The translations under genes and the position numbers were made by a program. From contig NZ_BNAH01000001.1 of NCBI RefSeq assembly GCF_014653195.1, positions 62,001 through 126,000 on the forward strand: DNA of 64,000 nucleotides, in the 5' to 3' direction. Every line of letters begins with the position of its first letter. The first letter of the stretch is position 1. Origin of the DNA: Thalassotalea profundi (GTDB taxonomy: Bacteria > Pseudomonadota > Gammaproteobacteria > Enterobacterales > Alteromonadaceae). Below the pieces are notes generated by a model, which did not search any database, had not been told where the DNA came from, and saw only the letters and a list, made by a program, of their open reading frames with translations. Of this stretch, positions 38,491 to 46,510 are shown piece by piece.

Positions 38491-38934
38491 TTAAAGGTGT
38501 TTGTCTCGATAAGCATCACAAGCAACTTTATCTTCACATTCACCATATAAATATAGGCTGTGATTAGTTAATTTGATTTTGTGGTGTTTAGCAATATCTT
38601 CTTGTCGCTGTTCGATAACATCGTCTTCAAATTCGACTACTTTACCGCATTTTAAGCAAACTAAATGATCATGATGTTTATTTTGAGTGAGTTCAAATAC
38701 AGATTTTCCGCCTTCAAAGTGATGTCTTGATACTATACCCGCATCATCAAATTGGTTTAAAACACGGTATACTGTTGCTAAACCAATCTCTTCATTTTGA
38801 TCAAGTAATATCTTATAGACATCTTCAGCACTGATATGTTGATTTTCAGGTTCCTGTAATATCGCTAAAATTTTAATTCTAGGCAATGTTATTTTTAATC
38901 CTGCCCTTTTTAGCTCTTCATTTTGGCCTGCCAT
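38491..38934 (-). CDS. fur: Ferric uptake regulator Fur
   Basis: Iron-responsive repressor of 147 residues. N-terminal winged helix (LKRAGLKITLPRIKILAIL, AEDVYKILL, GLATVYRVLNQF), the metal-site HHDHLVCLKCGKVVEFED with CxxC, and a C-terminal GECEDKVACDAYRDKH with a second Cys pair. In E. coli fur lies directly downstream of fldA; here fldA is 7.5 kb away, beyond the redox cluster. No Fur box of good quality is seen upstream of its own start. Confidence 0.97.
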   Translation of the reverse strand: MAGQNEELKRAGLKITLPRIKILAILQEPENQHISAEDVYKILLDQNEEIGLATVYRVLNQFDDAGIVSRHHFEGGKSVFELTQNKHHDHLVCLKCGKVVEFEDDVIEQRQEDIAKHHKIKLTNHSLYLYGECEDKVACDAYRDKHL

Positions 38935-39089
38935 ATAAATTGCTTCTCGAAGTTATTATAAAACGAAAATTATAGGTTGTTAGCGTCAGGGTTTAAAGGG
39001 TTAATTTACTTTAATTATCTAATAAGGTGTTTTTCTTTGAAAACTCAGGTGGTACGATGAGATGATTTTAATTAATTTGTTGTATAAAG

Positions 39090-39548
39090 ATGTTTAAAAA
39101 AGCTTGGGTAATGAAGTTGTTGCTTAATATCTGGCCACCTTTTTTGTTTTGTGGCATCCGTATTGTGTATTTATCAGCTGATTTTCGTGAAGCGAAAGTC
39201 GAGTTAAGAATGCGTCCTTGGAATAAAAATGCTTTTGGGGCTCATTTTGGGGGGTCACTTTATGCTATGACAGACCCTTTTTATGTATTGATGCTAATGC
39301 CGCAATTGGGTGATCAATATTATGTATGGGATAAGAGTGCTGATATTGATTATATAAAGCCTGGTAAGGGAGTTGTTTATGCTGAATTTCATATAAACGA
39401 AGCGATGGTTGACGATATTATTAACAATACCGCTAGTGGTGAAAAGTATTTACCTGAATACTCTGTCGTAGTCAAAGATAAACAGGGTGATGTAGTGGCG
39501 CAATTAAATAGAACACTTTATGTACGTAAAAAAAAGCGTCATCGTTAA
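39090..39548 (+). CDS. DUF4442 hotdog-fold protein
   Basis: A 152-residue protein of the DUF4442 family (hotdog fold, thioesterase-like). Features: LNIWPPFLFCGIRI at the N-terminus, RPWNKNAFGAHFGGSLYAMTDP, which carries the conserved N-x-x-G-x-x-F-G-G-S pattern, and DIDYIKPGKG. Substrate is unknown. It lies just inside the block that separates fur from fldA, but a hairpin and 92 bases divide it from the redox genes. Confidence 0.87.
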   Translation: MFKKAWVMKLLLNIWPPFLFCGIRIVYLSADFREAKVELRMRPWNKNAFGAHFGGSLYAMTDPFYVLMLMPQLGDQYYVWDKSADIDYIKPGKGVVYAEFHINEAMVDDIINNTASGEKYLPEYSVVVKDKQGDVVAQLNRTLYVRKKKRHR

Positions 39549-39589
39549 CCCCTGTAATACCAATTCTAACTTAAGGTTATTTTAAGGTT

Positions 39590-39629
39590 ACCTGATTACT
39601 ATTATATTATTCAATGTAAGTAATCAGGT
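39590..39629. repeat. Inverted repeat before the TlpA-like gene
   Basis: Perfect 11-bp arms ACCTGATTACT (39590-39600) and AGTAATCAGGT (39619-39629) with an 18-base spacer, ending 11 bases before the ATG at 39641. It could be an operator of the nine-gene cluster, an mRNA hairpin near the start, or a terminator of the DUF4442 gene (no T-run follows). Confidence 0.5.
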
Positions 39630-39640
39630 GTACTGTTTAA

Positions 39641-40102
39641 ATGCAGCCAACTCAATTAAAGATTTTTCTTGTTATATTCTTTTTGATTATCAGCCAATTA
39701 ACTCATGCAGAACCTATTGCTGAGTTTGAAAGTAAACTATCTAGATATCAAGGAGATATTGTCTATATTGACTTTTGGGCTTCTTGGTGTGGCCCGTGTA
39801 TTAAATCCTTTCCTTGGATGAACGAGATGCAATCTCGGTACGAACATAAAGGGTTGAAAATCATTAGTATTAACCTTGATAGTGATTTCTCATTAGCTCG
39901 TAAATTCTTATCAAGTAATCCAGCAACCTTTGATGTTATTTATGACCCTGAAGGTGTGCTTGCGAAAAAATATCATTTAAAAGGGATGCCTAGTAGTTTT
40001 ATTCTTGATCGGAAAAGCAATGTCATTAGTGCTCATGTCGGTTTTACTGAGCAAAAGAGTGAACAGTATCACAAAGAAATTATCGCTTTATTGACAAAAT
40101 AA
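39641..40102 (+). CDS. TlpA-like periplasmic thioredoxin
   Basis: A 153-residue exported thioredoxin-fold protein: signal peptide (residues 6-23, cleavage likely after THA), then FWASWCGPC with the redox pair Cys50/Cys53, and the cis-Pro loop GMPSSFILD. It belongs to the TlpA/ResA class that reduces disulfides or assists metalloprotein assembly in the periplasm. It is the first gene of the nine-gene redox cluster, 29 bases before the DUF4266 gene. A plausible role is keeping the Cys-rich tail of the DUF4266 lipoprotein reduced; this is inference. Confidence 0.9.
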   Translation: MQPTQLKIFLVIFFLIISQLTHAEPIAEFESKLSRYQGDIVYIDFWASWCGPCIKSFPWMNEMQSRYEHKGLKIISINLDSDFSLARKFLSSNPATFDVIYDPEGVLAKKYHLKGMPSSFILDRKSNVISAHVGFTEQKSEQYHKEIIALLTK

Positions 40103-40131
40103 TAATTTATATCGTTATTGAAGGTATCTAC

Positions 40132-40359
40132 ATGAAAATAATCTCAAATCAAAAAGTATGGTTACTTATAGGAGTTCTATCTTTATCTGCTTGTAGTTCT
40201 TTAGGGGTTGAACCTTGGGAGCGGGATAAACTGGCTAAAAAAGAAATGCTACCCAATTCAGCACCAATTGATGCTGCACTTGATGATCATATTTATTTTA
40301 GCAAAGAAGCGTCAAGTGGTGGTCGAAGCTTTGGTGGTGGAGGTTGTGGATGCAATTAA
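40132..40359 (+). CDS. DUF4266 small lipoprotein with Gly/Cys tail
   Basis: A 75-residue lipoprotein: signal to the lipobox L-S-A-C (Cys21), then VEPWERDKLAKKEM, the core motif of DUF4266, and a C-terminal tail GGRSFGGGGCGCN with two cysteines. The DNA that encodes the tail contains GGAGG, which serves as the ribosome-binding site of the overlapping DUF3570 gene, so the two are coupled. Function is unknown; DUF4266 genes usually sit next to DUF3570 genes. Confidence 0.88.
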   Translation: MKIISNQKVWLLIGVLSLSACSSLGVEPWERDKLAKKEMLPNSAPIDAALDDHIYFSKEASSGGRSFGGGGCGCN

Positions 40360-41639
40360 CAGATAAGAAAAATGTGAAGGCGTTACTATTAACGGCGACG
40401 ACAACGTTACTTGGTACTGCAAGTGTACAAGCAGCTGAAACGAAAGCTGATGAATGGCAGTTTGACACAGCGCTAATGTATTACGGTGAAACCGATCGTG
40501 TTACTGCTGTTGAAGCGATTATTGCTGGTAGTAAGCAGTTTGGTAATGATGAAATATTATCTTTAAAGCTAACAGTTGATACATTAACGGGAGCTTCTGC
40601 TAATGGGGCTGTTGCACAAAATACCCCGCAAACTTTTACTCGTCCATCTGGTAAGGGGCAGTATCAAATAAAGGCTGGAGAAACGCCGTTAGATGATACA
40701 TTTAAAGATACTCGCTTGCAGTTAACAGGACAGTGGACTCAACCTTTAACTGAGCGTGATATTTGGAGCATTGGCGGCAATTTATCAAAAGAATATGATT
40801 ATTTTTCTGCGGCAATCAACAGTAATATAGCGAGAGACTTCAATAAAAAGAATACCACGGTATCTGCGGGGGTTTCCTTTGCGTTTGACCAAATAGATCC
40901 AGAAGGTGGAATTCCTAATGCGTTTCATACAATGCTAATTGGTGATGTAGACTCTTCAAACTTTGCATCAGATTTCGATGCTACACGAAAAGAAAGTGGT
41001 GATGATAAGACAACTGTTGACTTACTTTTAGGCTTAACTCAAGTGATTAATCGCAATATGTTAGTGCAATTAAATTATAGTTATTCTGCTAGTAGTGGTT
41101 ATATGACCGATCCATTTAAAGTATTGAGTGTGGTTGATCAACAAGGTATTAGCCAAACTTACTTATATGAAAATCGCCCTGACTCACGAAAGAAACACGC
41201 ATTTTTTGGCCAAGTGAAATATCATTTTGATACCACGATTTTAGATACATCTTATCGATATATGATGGATGATTGGGAGATCGACTCACATACTGTAGAC
41301 ACTAAATATATTATCCCGTTGGCTAATGGTCATACGATAGAGCCACATTTTAGGTTTTATACCCAAACGGCGGCAGAATTTTATAAACCATTTTTATTAG
41401 AGGGCCAAGTAATACCTCAATTTGCCAGCGCGGATTACCGTATTGGTGAAATGGATGCTATGACTATTGGTATGAAATATGGCATACCTTTAAGTGATGG
41501 TGAGCATTTATCTTTTAGGATCGCATATTATCAACAATCACCAAAGAGTGATGGAACACAAGCTGTAGGACAGTTGAATGATTTAGAGCTTTATTCAAAA
41601 GTAGACGCTATTATGGCTCAAATAAGTTATTCATTTTAA
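40350..41639 (+). CDS. DUF3570 envelope protein with flavinylation-like motif
   Basis: A 429-residue exported protein with a Sec-type signal (cleavage near residue 28, SVQA-AET). Alternating hydrophobic/polar strands and a C-terminal Phe (ISYSF) suggest an outer-membrane beta barrel. It has D-T-L-T-G-A-S at residues 77-83, which fits the D-x-x-[ST]-G-A-[ST] consensus used by ApbE to attach FMN. The ATG at 40350 has GGAGG six bases upstream; a TTG six bases earlier is less likely. apbE follows at once. Function is unknown; flavin binding is inferred. Confidence 0.9.
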   Translation: MQLTDKKNVKALLLTATTTLLGTASVQAAETKADEWQFDTALMYYGETDRVTAVEAIIAGSKQFGNDEILSLKLTVDTLTGASANGAVAQNTPQTFTRPSGKGQYQIKAGETPLDDTFKDTRLQLTGQWTQPLTERDIWSIGGNLSKEYDYFSAAINSNIARDFNKKNTTVSAGVSFAFDQIDPEGGIPNAFHTMLIGDVDSSNFASDFDATRKESGDDKTTVDLLLGLTQVINRNMLVQLNYSYSASSGYMTDPFKVLSVVDQQGISQTYLYENRPDSRKKHAFFGQVKYHFDTTILDTSYRYMMDDWEIDSHTVDTKYIIPLANGHTIEPHFRFYTQTAAEFYKPFLLEGQVIPQFASADYRIGEMDAMTIGMKYGIPLSDGEHLSFRIAYYQQSPKSDGTQAVGQLNDLELYSKVDAIMAQISYSF

Positions 41640-41642
41640 CGG

Positions 41643-42539
41643 TTGATTGTGAAGCGAAATATAGAATGCCACTCCCGATGGGGTGGCTATACTTTTTTAT
41701 TTAATTGTATGGCTAGTCCGTGTGAGGTGCTGATTGATTGTAACGATAAGCTTTTAGCAAATAATATAGCATCAGCAATAGCTAAAGAAGCTTGGCGAAT
41801 AGAAGATAAATATTCACGATACAATATTCAAAGTGTTTGTGGGCAACTTAATGAAAAAGCAGGGCAGTCGTGCGCTATAGATAATGAAACCTTCTTACTT
41901 TTGCAATTTGCTGATCAATGTTTTCAGATTAGTAACGGTTTATTTGACATAACCTCAGGTATTTTAAGAAAAATATGGCATTTTGATTGTTCAGATAATA
42001 TACCTACTCAAAAGGAAGTCAGTCACTTACTTCCTTTTATTGGATGGTCGAAAACATCTTTGACGGACGCTACGTTTACCATGTTGCCAAATATGGAAAT
42101 TGATTTAGGGGGAATAGGTAAAGAGTATGCTGTTGATAAGGCTATATTAATTGCGAAAAAAATGTCTACTTATCCAACTTTAATTAACTTTGGTGGTGAC
42201 ATTGCTGTAACAGGGCCTAGAAATGAAAATCAAGCTTGGCTTATTGGCGTTGAGCATCCTTCTCTTAAAGAAAAAAATAATGTAATGGTAAAGATAAAAA
42301 CAGGCGCTATAGCAACAAGTGGCGATGCAAACCGCTATTTATTAAAAAATGGCAAACGCTACGGTCATGTACTAAATGTTAAAACAGGTTGGTCAGTTGA
42401 AGAACCGCCCAATGCCATTACTGTTGCTGCTCCGCAATGTATTCAAGCAGGGTTTTTAGCCACACTTGCTTTATTACATGGAAAAGATGCGGAGTTATTT
42501 TTATCTGATCAAGACATTAAGTATTGGGCAATTCGTTAA
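41643..42539 (+). CDS. apbE: FAD:protein FMN transferase ApbE
   Basis: Transfers FMN from FAD to a Thr or Ser of target proteins. The 298-residue protein has ApbE motifs: FNCMASPCEVLI (normally AMGT/SP), MEIDLGGIGKEYAVDKA, INFGGDIAVTG and AIATSGDANRYLL with the metal-binding region, then YGHVLN. Starts possible are TTG 41643 or GTG 41649; either way no signal peptide is visible, although most ApbE proteins of this kind are exported lipoproteins. It lies 3 bases after the DUF3570 stop, whose product is a likely target. Confidence 0.93.
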   Translation: MIVKRNIECHSRWGGYTFLFNCMASPCEVLIDCNDKLLANNIASAIAKEAWRIEDKYSRYNIQSVCGQLNEKAGQSCAIDNETFLLLQFADQCFQISNGLFDITSGILRKIWHFDCSDNIPTQKEVSHLLPFIGWSKTSLTDATFTMLPNMEIDLGGIGKEYAVDKAILIAKKMSTYPTLINFGGDIAVTGPRNENQAWLIGVEHPSLKEKNNVMVKIKTGAIATSGDANRYLLKNGKRYGHVLNVKTGWSVEEPPNAITVAAPQCIQAGFLATLALLHGKDAELFLSDQDIKYWAIR

Positions 42540-42560
42540 TTGGTTTAGCATGGTAACTTT

Positions 42561-43220
42561 ATGAGAATACTACTAGTAGAAGATGACAGACCATTAGCTG
42601 AAGGTTTACAACAATCATTACGCCGTGAAGGGTATTCAGTTGACTGGGTGAATAATGGCAAACAAGCTATTGATGGTATCGCAGGGGGGGATTGTGAATT
42701 AGTGATACTCGATTTAGGGCTGCCTGATGTTGATGGTATTACGGTGCTTAAAGAAATTAAAAATTCAAACAAAGCCTTACCGGTATTAATTTTAACAGCA
42801 AGAGATGGTATTGAAAGTAAAGTAACAGGTCTCGATTTAGGTGCCGATGACTATATCGCTAAACCATTTGACATGGATGAACTACATGCTCGATTACGTG
42901 TGATAGAGCGACGCATAGGTACCAGTTCAAGTGCTCTAGTTTGTATAAATAATGTTGCATTAGATACCGCGGCACACTCTATTACTGTTGATAATCACCC
43001 AATTAATTTATCTCGGCGTGAGTACATGATAATAAAATCCTTAATGGAAAATGCAGGCCGCATACAATCTAAAAGTCAGTTAGAGACGCGTCTTTATGAG
43101 TGGGGCGATGAAGTTGCAAGTAATACTATTGAAGTGCATATTTCAAATATTCGTAAAAAATTGCCTAAAGAATTTATTAATACTGTTCGTGGCGTTGGCT
43201 ACATAATTCATCGTCAATAA
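42561..43220 (+). CDS. OmpR-family response regulator
   Basis: A 219-residue regulator: receiver domain with acidic pocket (E7, D8, D9), phospho-acceptor Asp51 in LVILDLGLPDVDG, Lys in IAKPFD, and a winged-helix domain (LSRREYMIIKSL ... VHISNIRKKL ... VRGVGYII). It resembles PmrA/QseB. The gene starts 21 bases after apbE and is followed by the sensor kinase 80 bases later, so it probably controls this cluster. Confidence 0.94.
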   Translation: MRILLVEDDRPLAEGLQQSLRREGYSVDWVNNGKQAIDGIAGGDCELVILDLGLPDVDGITVLKEIKNSNKALPVLILTARDGIESKVTGLDLGADDYIAKPFDMDELHARLRVIERRIGTSSSALVCINNVALDTAAHSITVDNHPINLSRREYMIIKSLMENAGRIQSKSQLETRLYEWGDEVASNTIEVHISNIRKKLPKEFINTVRGVGYIIHRQ

Positions 43221-43300
43221 TGTAATTGTATTTAATTTACATGTATCGCATGATGAATAACCGAGTAACTTATGGTGAAAGAATGATGGTTATTAAATAA

Positions 43301-44614
43301 ATGAGCATACAGCGTCATTTGATCATACTGATCATTTCAATAATTACGTTATCATCTTTTTTTGCTGCATTGCATGGGTATCGAGCGAGTATGGAACAGC
43401 TTGATAATTTATTTGATCAAGAGCTTATATCCATTGCCAATGTTTTGGTGAATGCAAAGCCTAATGCAAATACGACGAACCAAGAGCGATCATTATTCTA
43501 TCAAGTAATTGAAAATAAAACGGTAATTAGTCGTAGTGCTATTGCACCAAATGAGGTATTTACCAGTACGAATAGTGACTTTTTTCATTTTACTTATAAT
43601 GCCCAGCGTTGGCGTAGTTATAGCCTAAAAGTTGATGATTTACTCATCATTGTAGCAAGGCCAATTGCGCAACGAATTCAATCAGCTGAAATTGTTTTAT
43701 ATAAAGCAATATTTCCTATTGTGATCACGATCCCATTTATTGCACTTATTATTTTCTATGTAATACGTAAAAGCTTAAAACCTTTAAGAAACTTATCTAA
43801 TAATTTACAAGCAAAAGAAATAAATGAGCTATCTCCTGTGAATGTAGATCATAATGTTAAAGAATTAAAGCCGATAGAATTAACGTTAAATCGATTATTT
43901 AAGCGATTAAATTCTGCATTTGAGCGTGAACAACAGTTGGCTACAAATGCAGCTCATGAGTTAAGGACTCCGATAAGTGTTTTAAACATTACGACACATA
44001 ATTTAATAGAAGCTTATGCTGAAAATGGTATCACTTATGAGAATTTGAAAGAATTAAAAAACAACGTAGAACGCATGACTCAGGTGACCGAGCAAATTAT
44101 AGCGTTATATCGTTTTTCTCCAGAGTATTTTAACGAAAAATTAATACCAATAAATGTAGAGCATTTATTACAACAAGTTATTGCTAATAATTATAGGGAT
44201 ATTACGAAAGCTACACAAAATATATCATTAGAAAGCATACCTTTAATGGTGTTAGGTGATGAATTTTCATTAGTAACATTGTTCGAGAACTTACTTAAAA
44301 ATTCGATTAAATATGCTGGAGCAAAATCTGAAATTTTAATAAGTACTGTATTAAAACATAACCTAGTAATCATAACGTTGGAAGATTCTGGTGCCGGTTT
44401 AACCAAAGAACAGCGTAAAATGATGTTTGATCGTTTTTATAGAGCGAATGAAGATACAACACGAGTGAAAGGTAGTGGTTTAGGTTTATCTATTGCTAAA
44501 CATATTGTTGAATTACATAACGGTACTATTACTGGCGAGCGTTCAAGCTTAGGCGGGTTAAACGTTATCGTAACACTTCCTCATTATTTTAAAGGGGATA
44601 GTCATGTGGAGTAA
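43301..44614 (+). CDS. Sensor histidine kinase (QseC/PmrB-like)
   Basis: A 437-residue membrane kinase: two membrane helices (residues 7-24 and 137-155), a periplasmic sensor of about 110 residues, HAMP-like linker, H-box NAAHELRTP with His219, N-box FENLLKNSIKYAG, DSGAGL and GSGLGLSIAKHIVE. It is the partner of the upstream regulator. Its last 11 bases overlap the cupredoxin gene. The signal is unknown; a metal ion or redox state would fit the neighbours. Confidence 0.93.
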   Translation: MSIQRHLIILIISIITLSSFFAALHGYRASMEQLDNLFDQELISIANVLVNAKPNANTTNQERSLFYQVIENKTVISRSAIAPNEVFTSTNSDFFHFTYNAQRWRSYSLKVDDLLIIVARPIAQRIQSAEIVLYKAIFPIVITIPFIALIIFYVIRKSLKPLRNLSNNLQAKEINELSPVNVDHNVKELKPIELTLNRLFKRLNSAFEREQQLATNAAHELRTPISVLNITTHNLIEAYAENGITYENLKELKNNVERMTQVTEQIIALYRFSPEYFNEKLIPINVEHLLQQVIANNYRDITKATQNISLESIPLMVLGDEFSLVTLFENLLKNSIKYAGAKSEILISTVLKHNLVIITLEDSGAGLTKEQRKMMFDRFYRANEDTTRVKGSGLGLSIAKHIVELHNGTITGERSSLGGLNVIVTLPHYFKGDSHVE

Positions 44615-44969
44615 TTTGCTAAATAAAATTTTAACTCAGTTGTTACTCGTTAGTTTCTTAATTTTAAGTACAGAAATTGAAGCTGCAGATAATACTTATT
44701 ATTTAGTTATAGAAAATCATGTGTTTAAACCTTCAGTCATTGAAATACCACCCAATAAGAAAGTGAAGCTTGTAATTCATAATAAAGATAAATTACCTGA
44801 AGAGTTCGATAGCTTCGATCTTAATCGTGAAAAAGTGATTTTTGCAGGAAAAAAAAGCACAATTTATATTGGACCGTTACCCGCTGGTGAATACTACTTT
44901 ATTGGTGAGTATCATCCTGTATCTGCACAAGGGAAAGTGTTGATAAAGGAGTTAAAAAATGCTGATTAA
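44604..44969 (+). CDS. Periplasmic cupredoxin-like protein
   Basis: A 121-residue exported protein with a signal peptide (LLLVSFLILSTEIEA) and a cupredoxin_1-type domain: NHVFKPSVIEIPPNKKVKLVIHNKD and a C-terminal GEYHPVSAQGKV. It keeps a His (in GEYHP) but has no Cys, unlike blue copper proteins, and looks like the cupredoxins that accompany FTR1-type permeases. It overlaps the kinase gene by 11 bases (AAGGGGAT upstream of the ATG) and the next gene by 11 bases. Confidence 0.87.
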   Translation: MWSNLLNKILTQLLLVSFLILSTEIEAADNTYYLVIENHVFKPSVIEIPPNKKVKLVIHNKDKLPEEFDSFDLNREKVIFAGKKSTIYIGPLPAGEYYFIGEYHPVSAQGKVLIKELKNAD

Positions 44970-45744
44970 TACCGTTGTTTTGTTATTAAGAGATTTGCTG
45001 CCTGTATTTGTCTTACTCACTTTTTTACGTGCCTTTATAGTACCTGATGCTTTCTCTTATAAAAATATTAGAAACGTTGCAATTACCAGCTTTTTATTTG
45101 TTCTACTGATCATTCAAATTGTTGAACCTATTAGTGAATGGTTTGAAGGTGCAGGACTTGAGCTTATGCAAGTGAGCTTAATTATAATGAGTTTTATGCT
45201 TTTTTTGTTAATAACATTGCTCCGTATTCATCGACAAAATACTAACATATGCATTCGTTTAGCGAATATCGGCTTAGAAGTATTTATTGTGGTTAAAACC
45301 AGTAATTTTTTTATCTTTTTACACGTATATCTTCAAGATAAATCACAGGTATTCAATGTATTTATCGGTGTAATGCTAGGCATAGGTATTTGTATGAGCT
45401 TTAGTGCTATTTTTTATTATTTGTTAAAAGAATGGCAAGAGACCTCATTGAAAACTTTACTGTATATCCCTTGGTTTTTATTTCTATCAGGCATGATCAG
45501 TCAAGTCTTAGCATTATTAGCGCAGGTTGATATATTTTCTTTATCAGCGCCGTTATGGAGTAGTGAGCATTTGATAGAAAATAGCTCTGAATATGGACAA
45601 CTACTTTCAGCTTTAATAGGTTATCAGTCAGCACCAGCAAGAGAGTTTTTAATTCTATATAGCATTGTATTTTTAGGATTAGTGTTATTAACAGCTATCA
45701 CTCATTTTTTCGTCAAAAACCGTCAAGGACTTCCTCATGAGTAA
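44959..45744 (+). CDS. FTR1-like membrane protein with degenerate REXXE motif
   Basis: A 261-residue inner-membrane protein with about seven helices. It begins MLINTVVLLLRDLLPVF, matching the start of bacterial FTR1 iron permeases (typically a REGLE motif in helix 1), but here the motif reads R-D-L-L-P. In the fourth helix the second REXXE is also missing (LEVFIVVKTSNF). Placement after a cupredoxin gene supports an FTR1 origin. Whether it still carries iron is doubtful; it may move another metal or electrons. Family call is moderate. Confidence 0.65.
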   Translation: MLINTVVLLLRDLLPVFVLLTFLRAFIVPDAFSYKNIRNVAITSFLFVLLIIQIVEPISEWFEGAGLELMQVSLIIMSFMLFLLITLLRIHRQNTNICIRLANIGLEVFIVVKTSNFFIFLHVYLQDKSQVFNVFIGVMLGIGICMSFSAIFYYLLKEWQETSLKTLLYIPWFLFLSGMISQVLALLAQVDIFSLSAPLWSSEHLIENSSEYGQLLSALIGYQSAPAREFLILYSIVFLGLVLLTAITHFFVKNRQGLPHE

Positions 45745-46444
45745 ATTAATCCCCCTTATGTTAATCATGCTCTTAATCTGTAGCTATAGCACGGCCACCT
45801 ATGGTGATGGTTTAGTGGTTGATAAAGTTTATCACCCATATGTACTGGCTAATGAACAAGAAGTGGAATGGCGATTTATGTCAAGTCAAACAGATACATA
45901 TAATCGTTTAGGACAACGTTTAGGCTACGGTCGTTCACTCAGTGATACCTTTGCAATAGATGTTTATTTAATTGGCCATCGAGATGATAACTTAGATTTT
46001 GGCTTATCTGCTTATGAGATTGAAGGTCGTTGGATGCTAACTGAACAGGGCCAATATTGGGCCGATTGGGGGATGTTATTTGAGGTAGAAAAAAAATATA
46101 GAACTAACGATTGGGAAGTCACTACAGGATTCATTGCCGAGAAAGAGTTTGGTAAATCAAGCTTAACTGTAAACTTCTTTATTGTACAAGAGTGGGGCGA
46201 TAATATTCCAACAGAAATGGAAACTGAGTTTAGATTGAAATATCGTTATCGGTTTATGCCAGAAGTGCAACCTGCTTTTGAGGTTTACTCTGGAGAAGAC
46301 TTTTTTGGCCTAGGCCCCGCATTTATGGGAATACATCGCTTTGAAGGCCAAAAACAATTGAAGTGGGAATTAGGTTTTATCTCTGAGGTTTCTCATTCAG
46401 GTAAAGATCACACTTTACGTTTCGCACTTGAATATGAATTTTAA
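45737..46444 (+). CDS. Beta-barrel-like envelope protein, last gene of cluster
   Basis: A 235-residue exported protein (signal MSKLIPLMLIMLLICSYS). The mature part alternates hydrophobic and polar residues in strand-sized blocks rich in Trp, Tyr and Gly (for example VEWRFMSSQTD and RWMLTEQGQYW) and ends in Phe (ALEYEF), the usual outer-membrane signature. It overlaps the FTR1-like gene by 8 bases. No named family is recognised with certainty; it may be the outer-membrane pore of this system. Confidence 0.75.
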   Translation: MSKLIPLMLIMLLICSYSTATYGDGLVVDKVYHPYVLANEQEVEWRFMSSQTDTYNRLGQRLGYGRSLSDTFAIDVYLIGHRDDNLDFGLSAYEIEGRWMLTEQGQYWADWGMLFEVEKKYRTNDWEVTTGFIAEKEFGKSSLTVNFFIVQEWGDNIPTEMETEFRLKYRYRFMPEVQPAFEVYSGEDFFGLGPAFMGIHRFEGQKQLKWELGFISEVSHSGKDHTLRFALEYEF

Positions 46445-46454
46445 ATGAGCAGAA

Positions 46455-46489
46455 AATAATAAACCCACCAATAAGGTGGGTTTATTATT
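46455..46489. terminator. Strong bidirectional terminator between the redox cluster and fldA
   Basis: Perfect 15-bp arms (AATAATAAACCCACC at 46455-46469 and its complement at 46475-46489), 5-base loop. The GC-rich core and flanking A/T runs suit termination from both sides. Confidence 0.9.
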
Positions 46490-46510
46490 AATTTGTACGA
46501 TAAAGGCTGA

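Noticed and set aside
43221..43300. Separate promoter between response regulator and kinase
   Set aside because: The 80-base gap has AT-rich sequence but no -35/-10 pair better than background.
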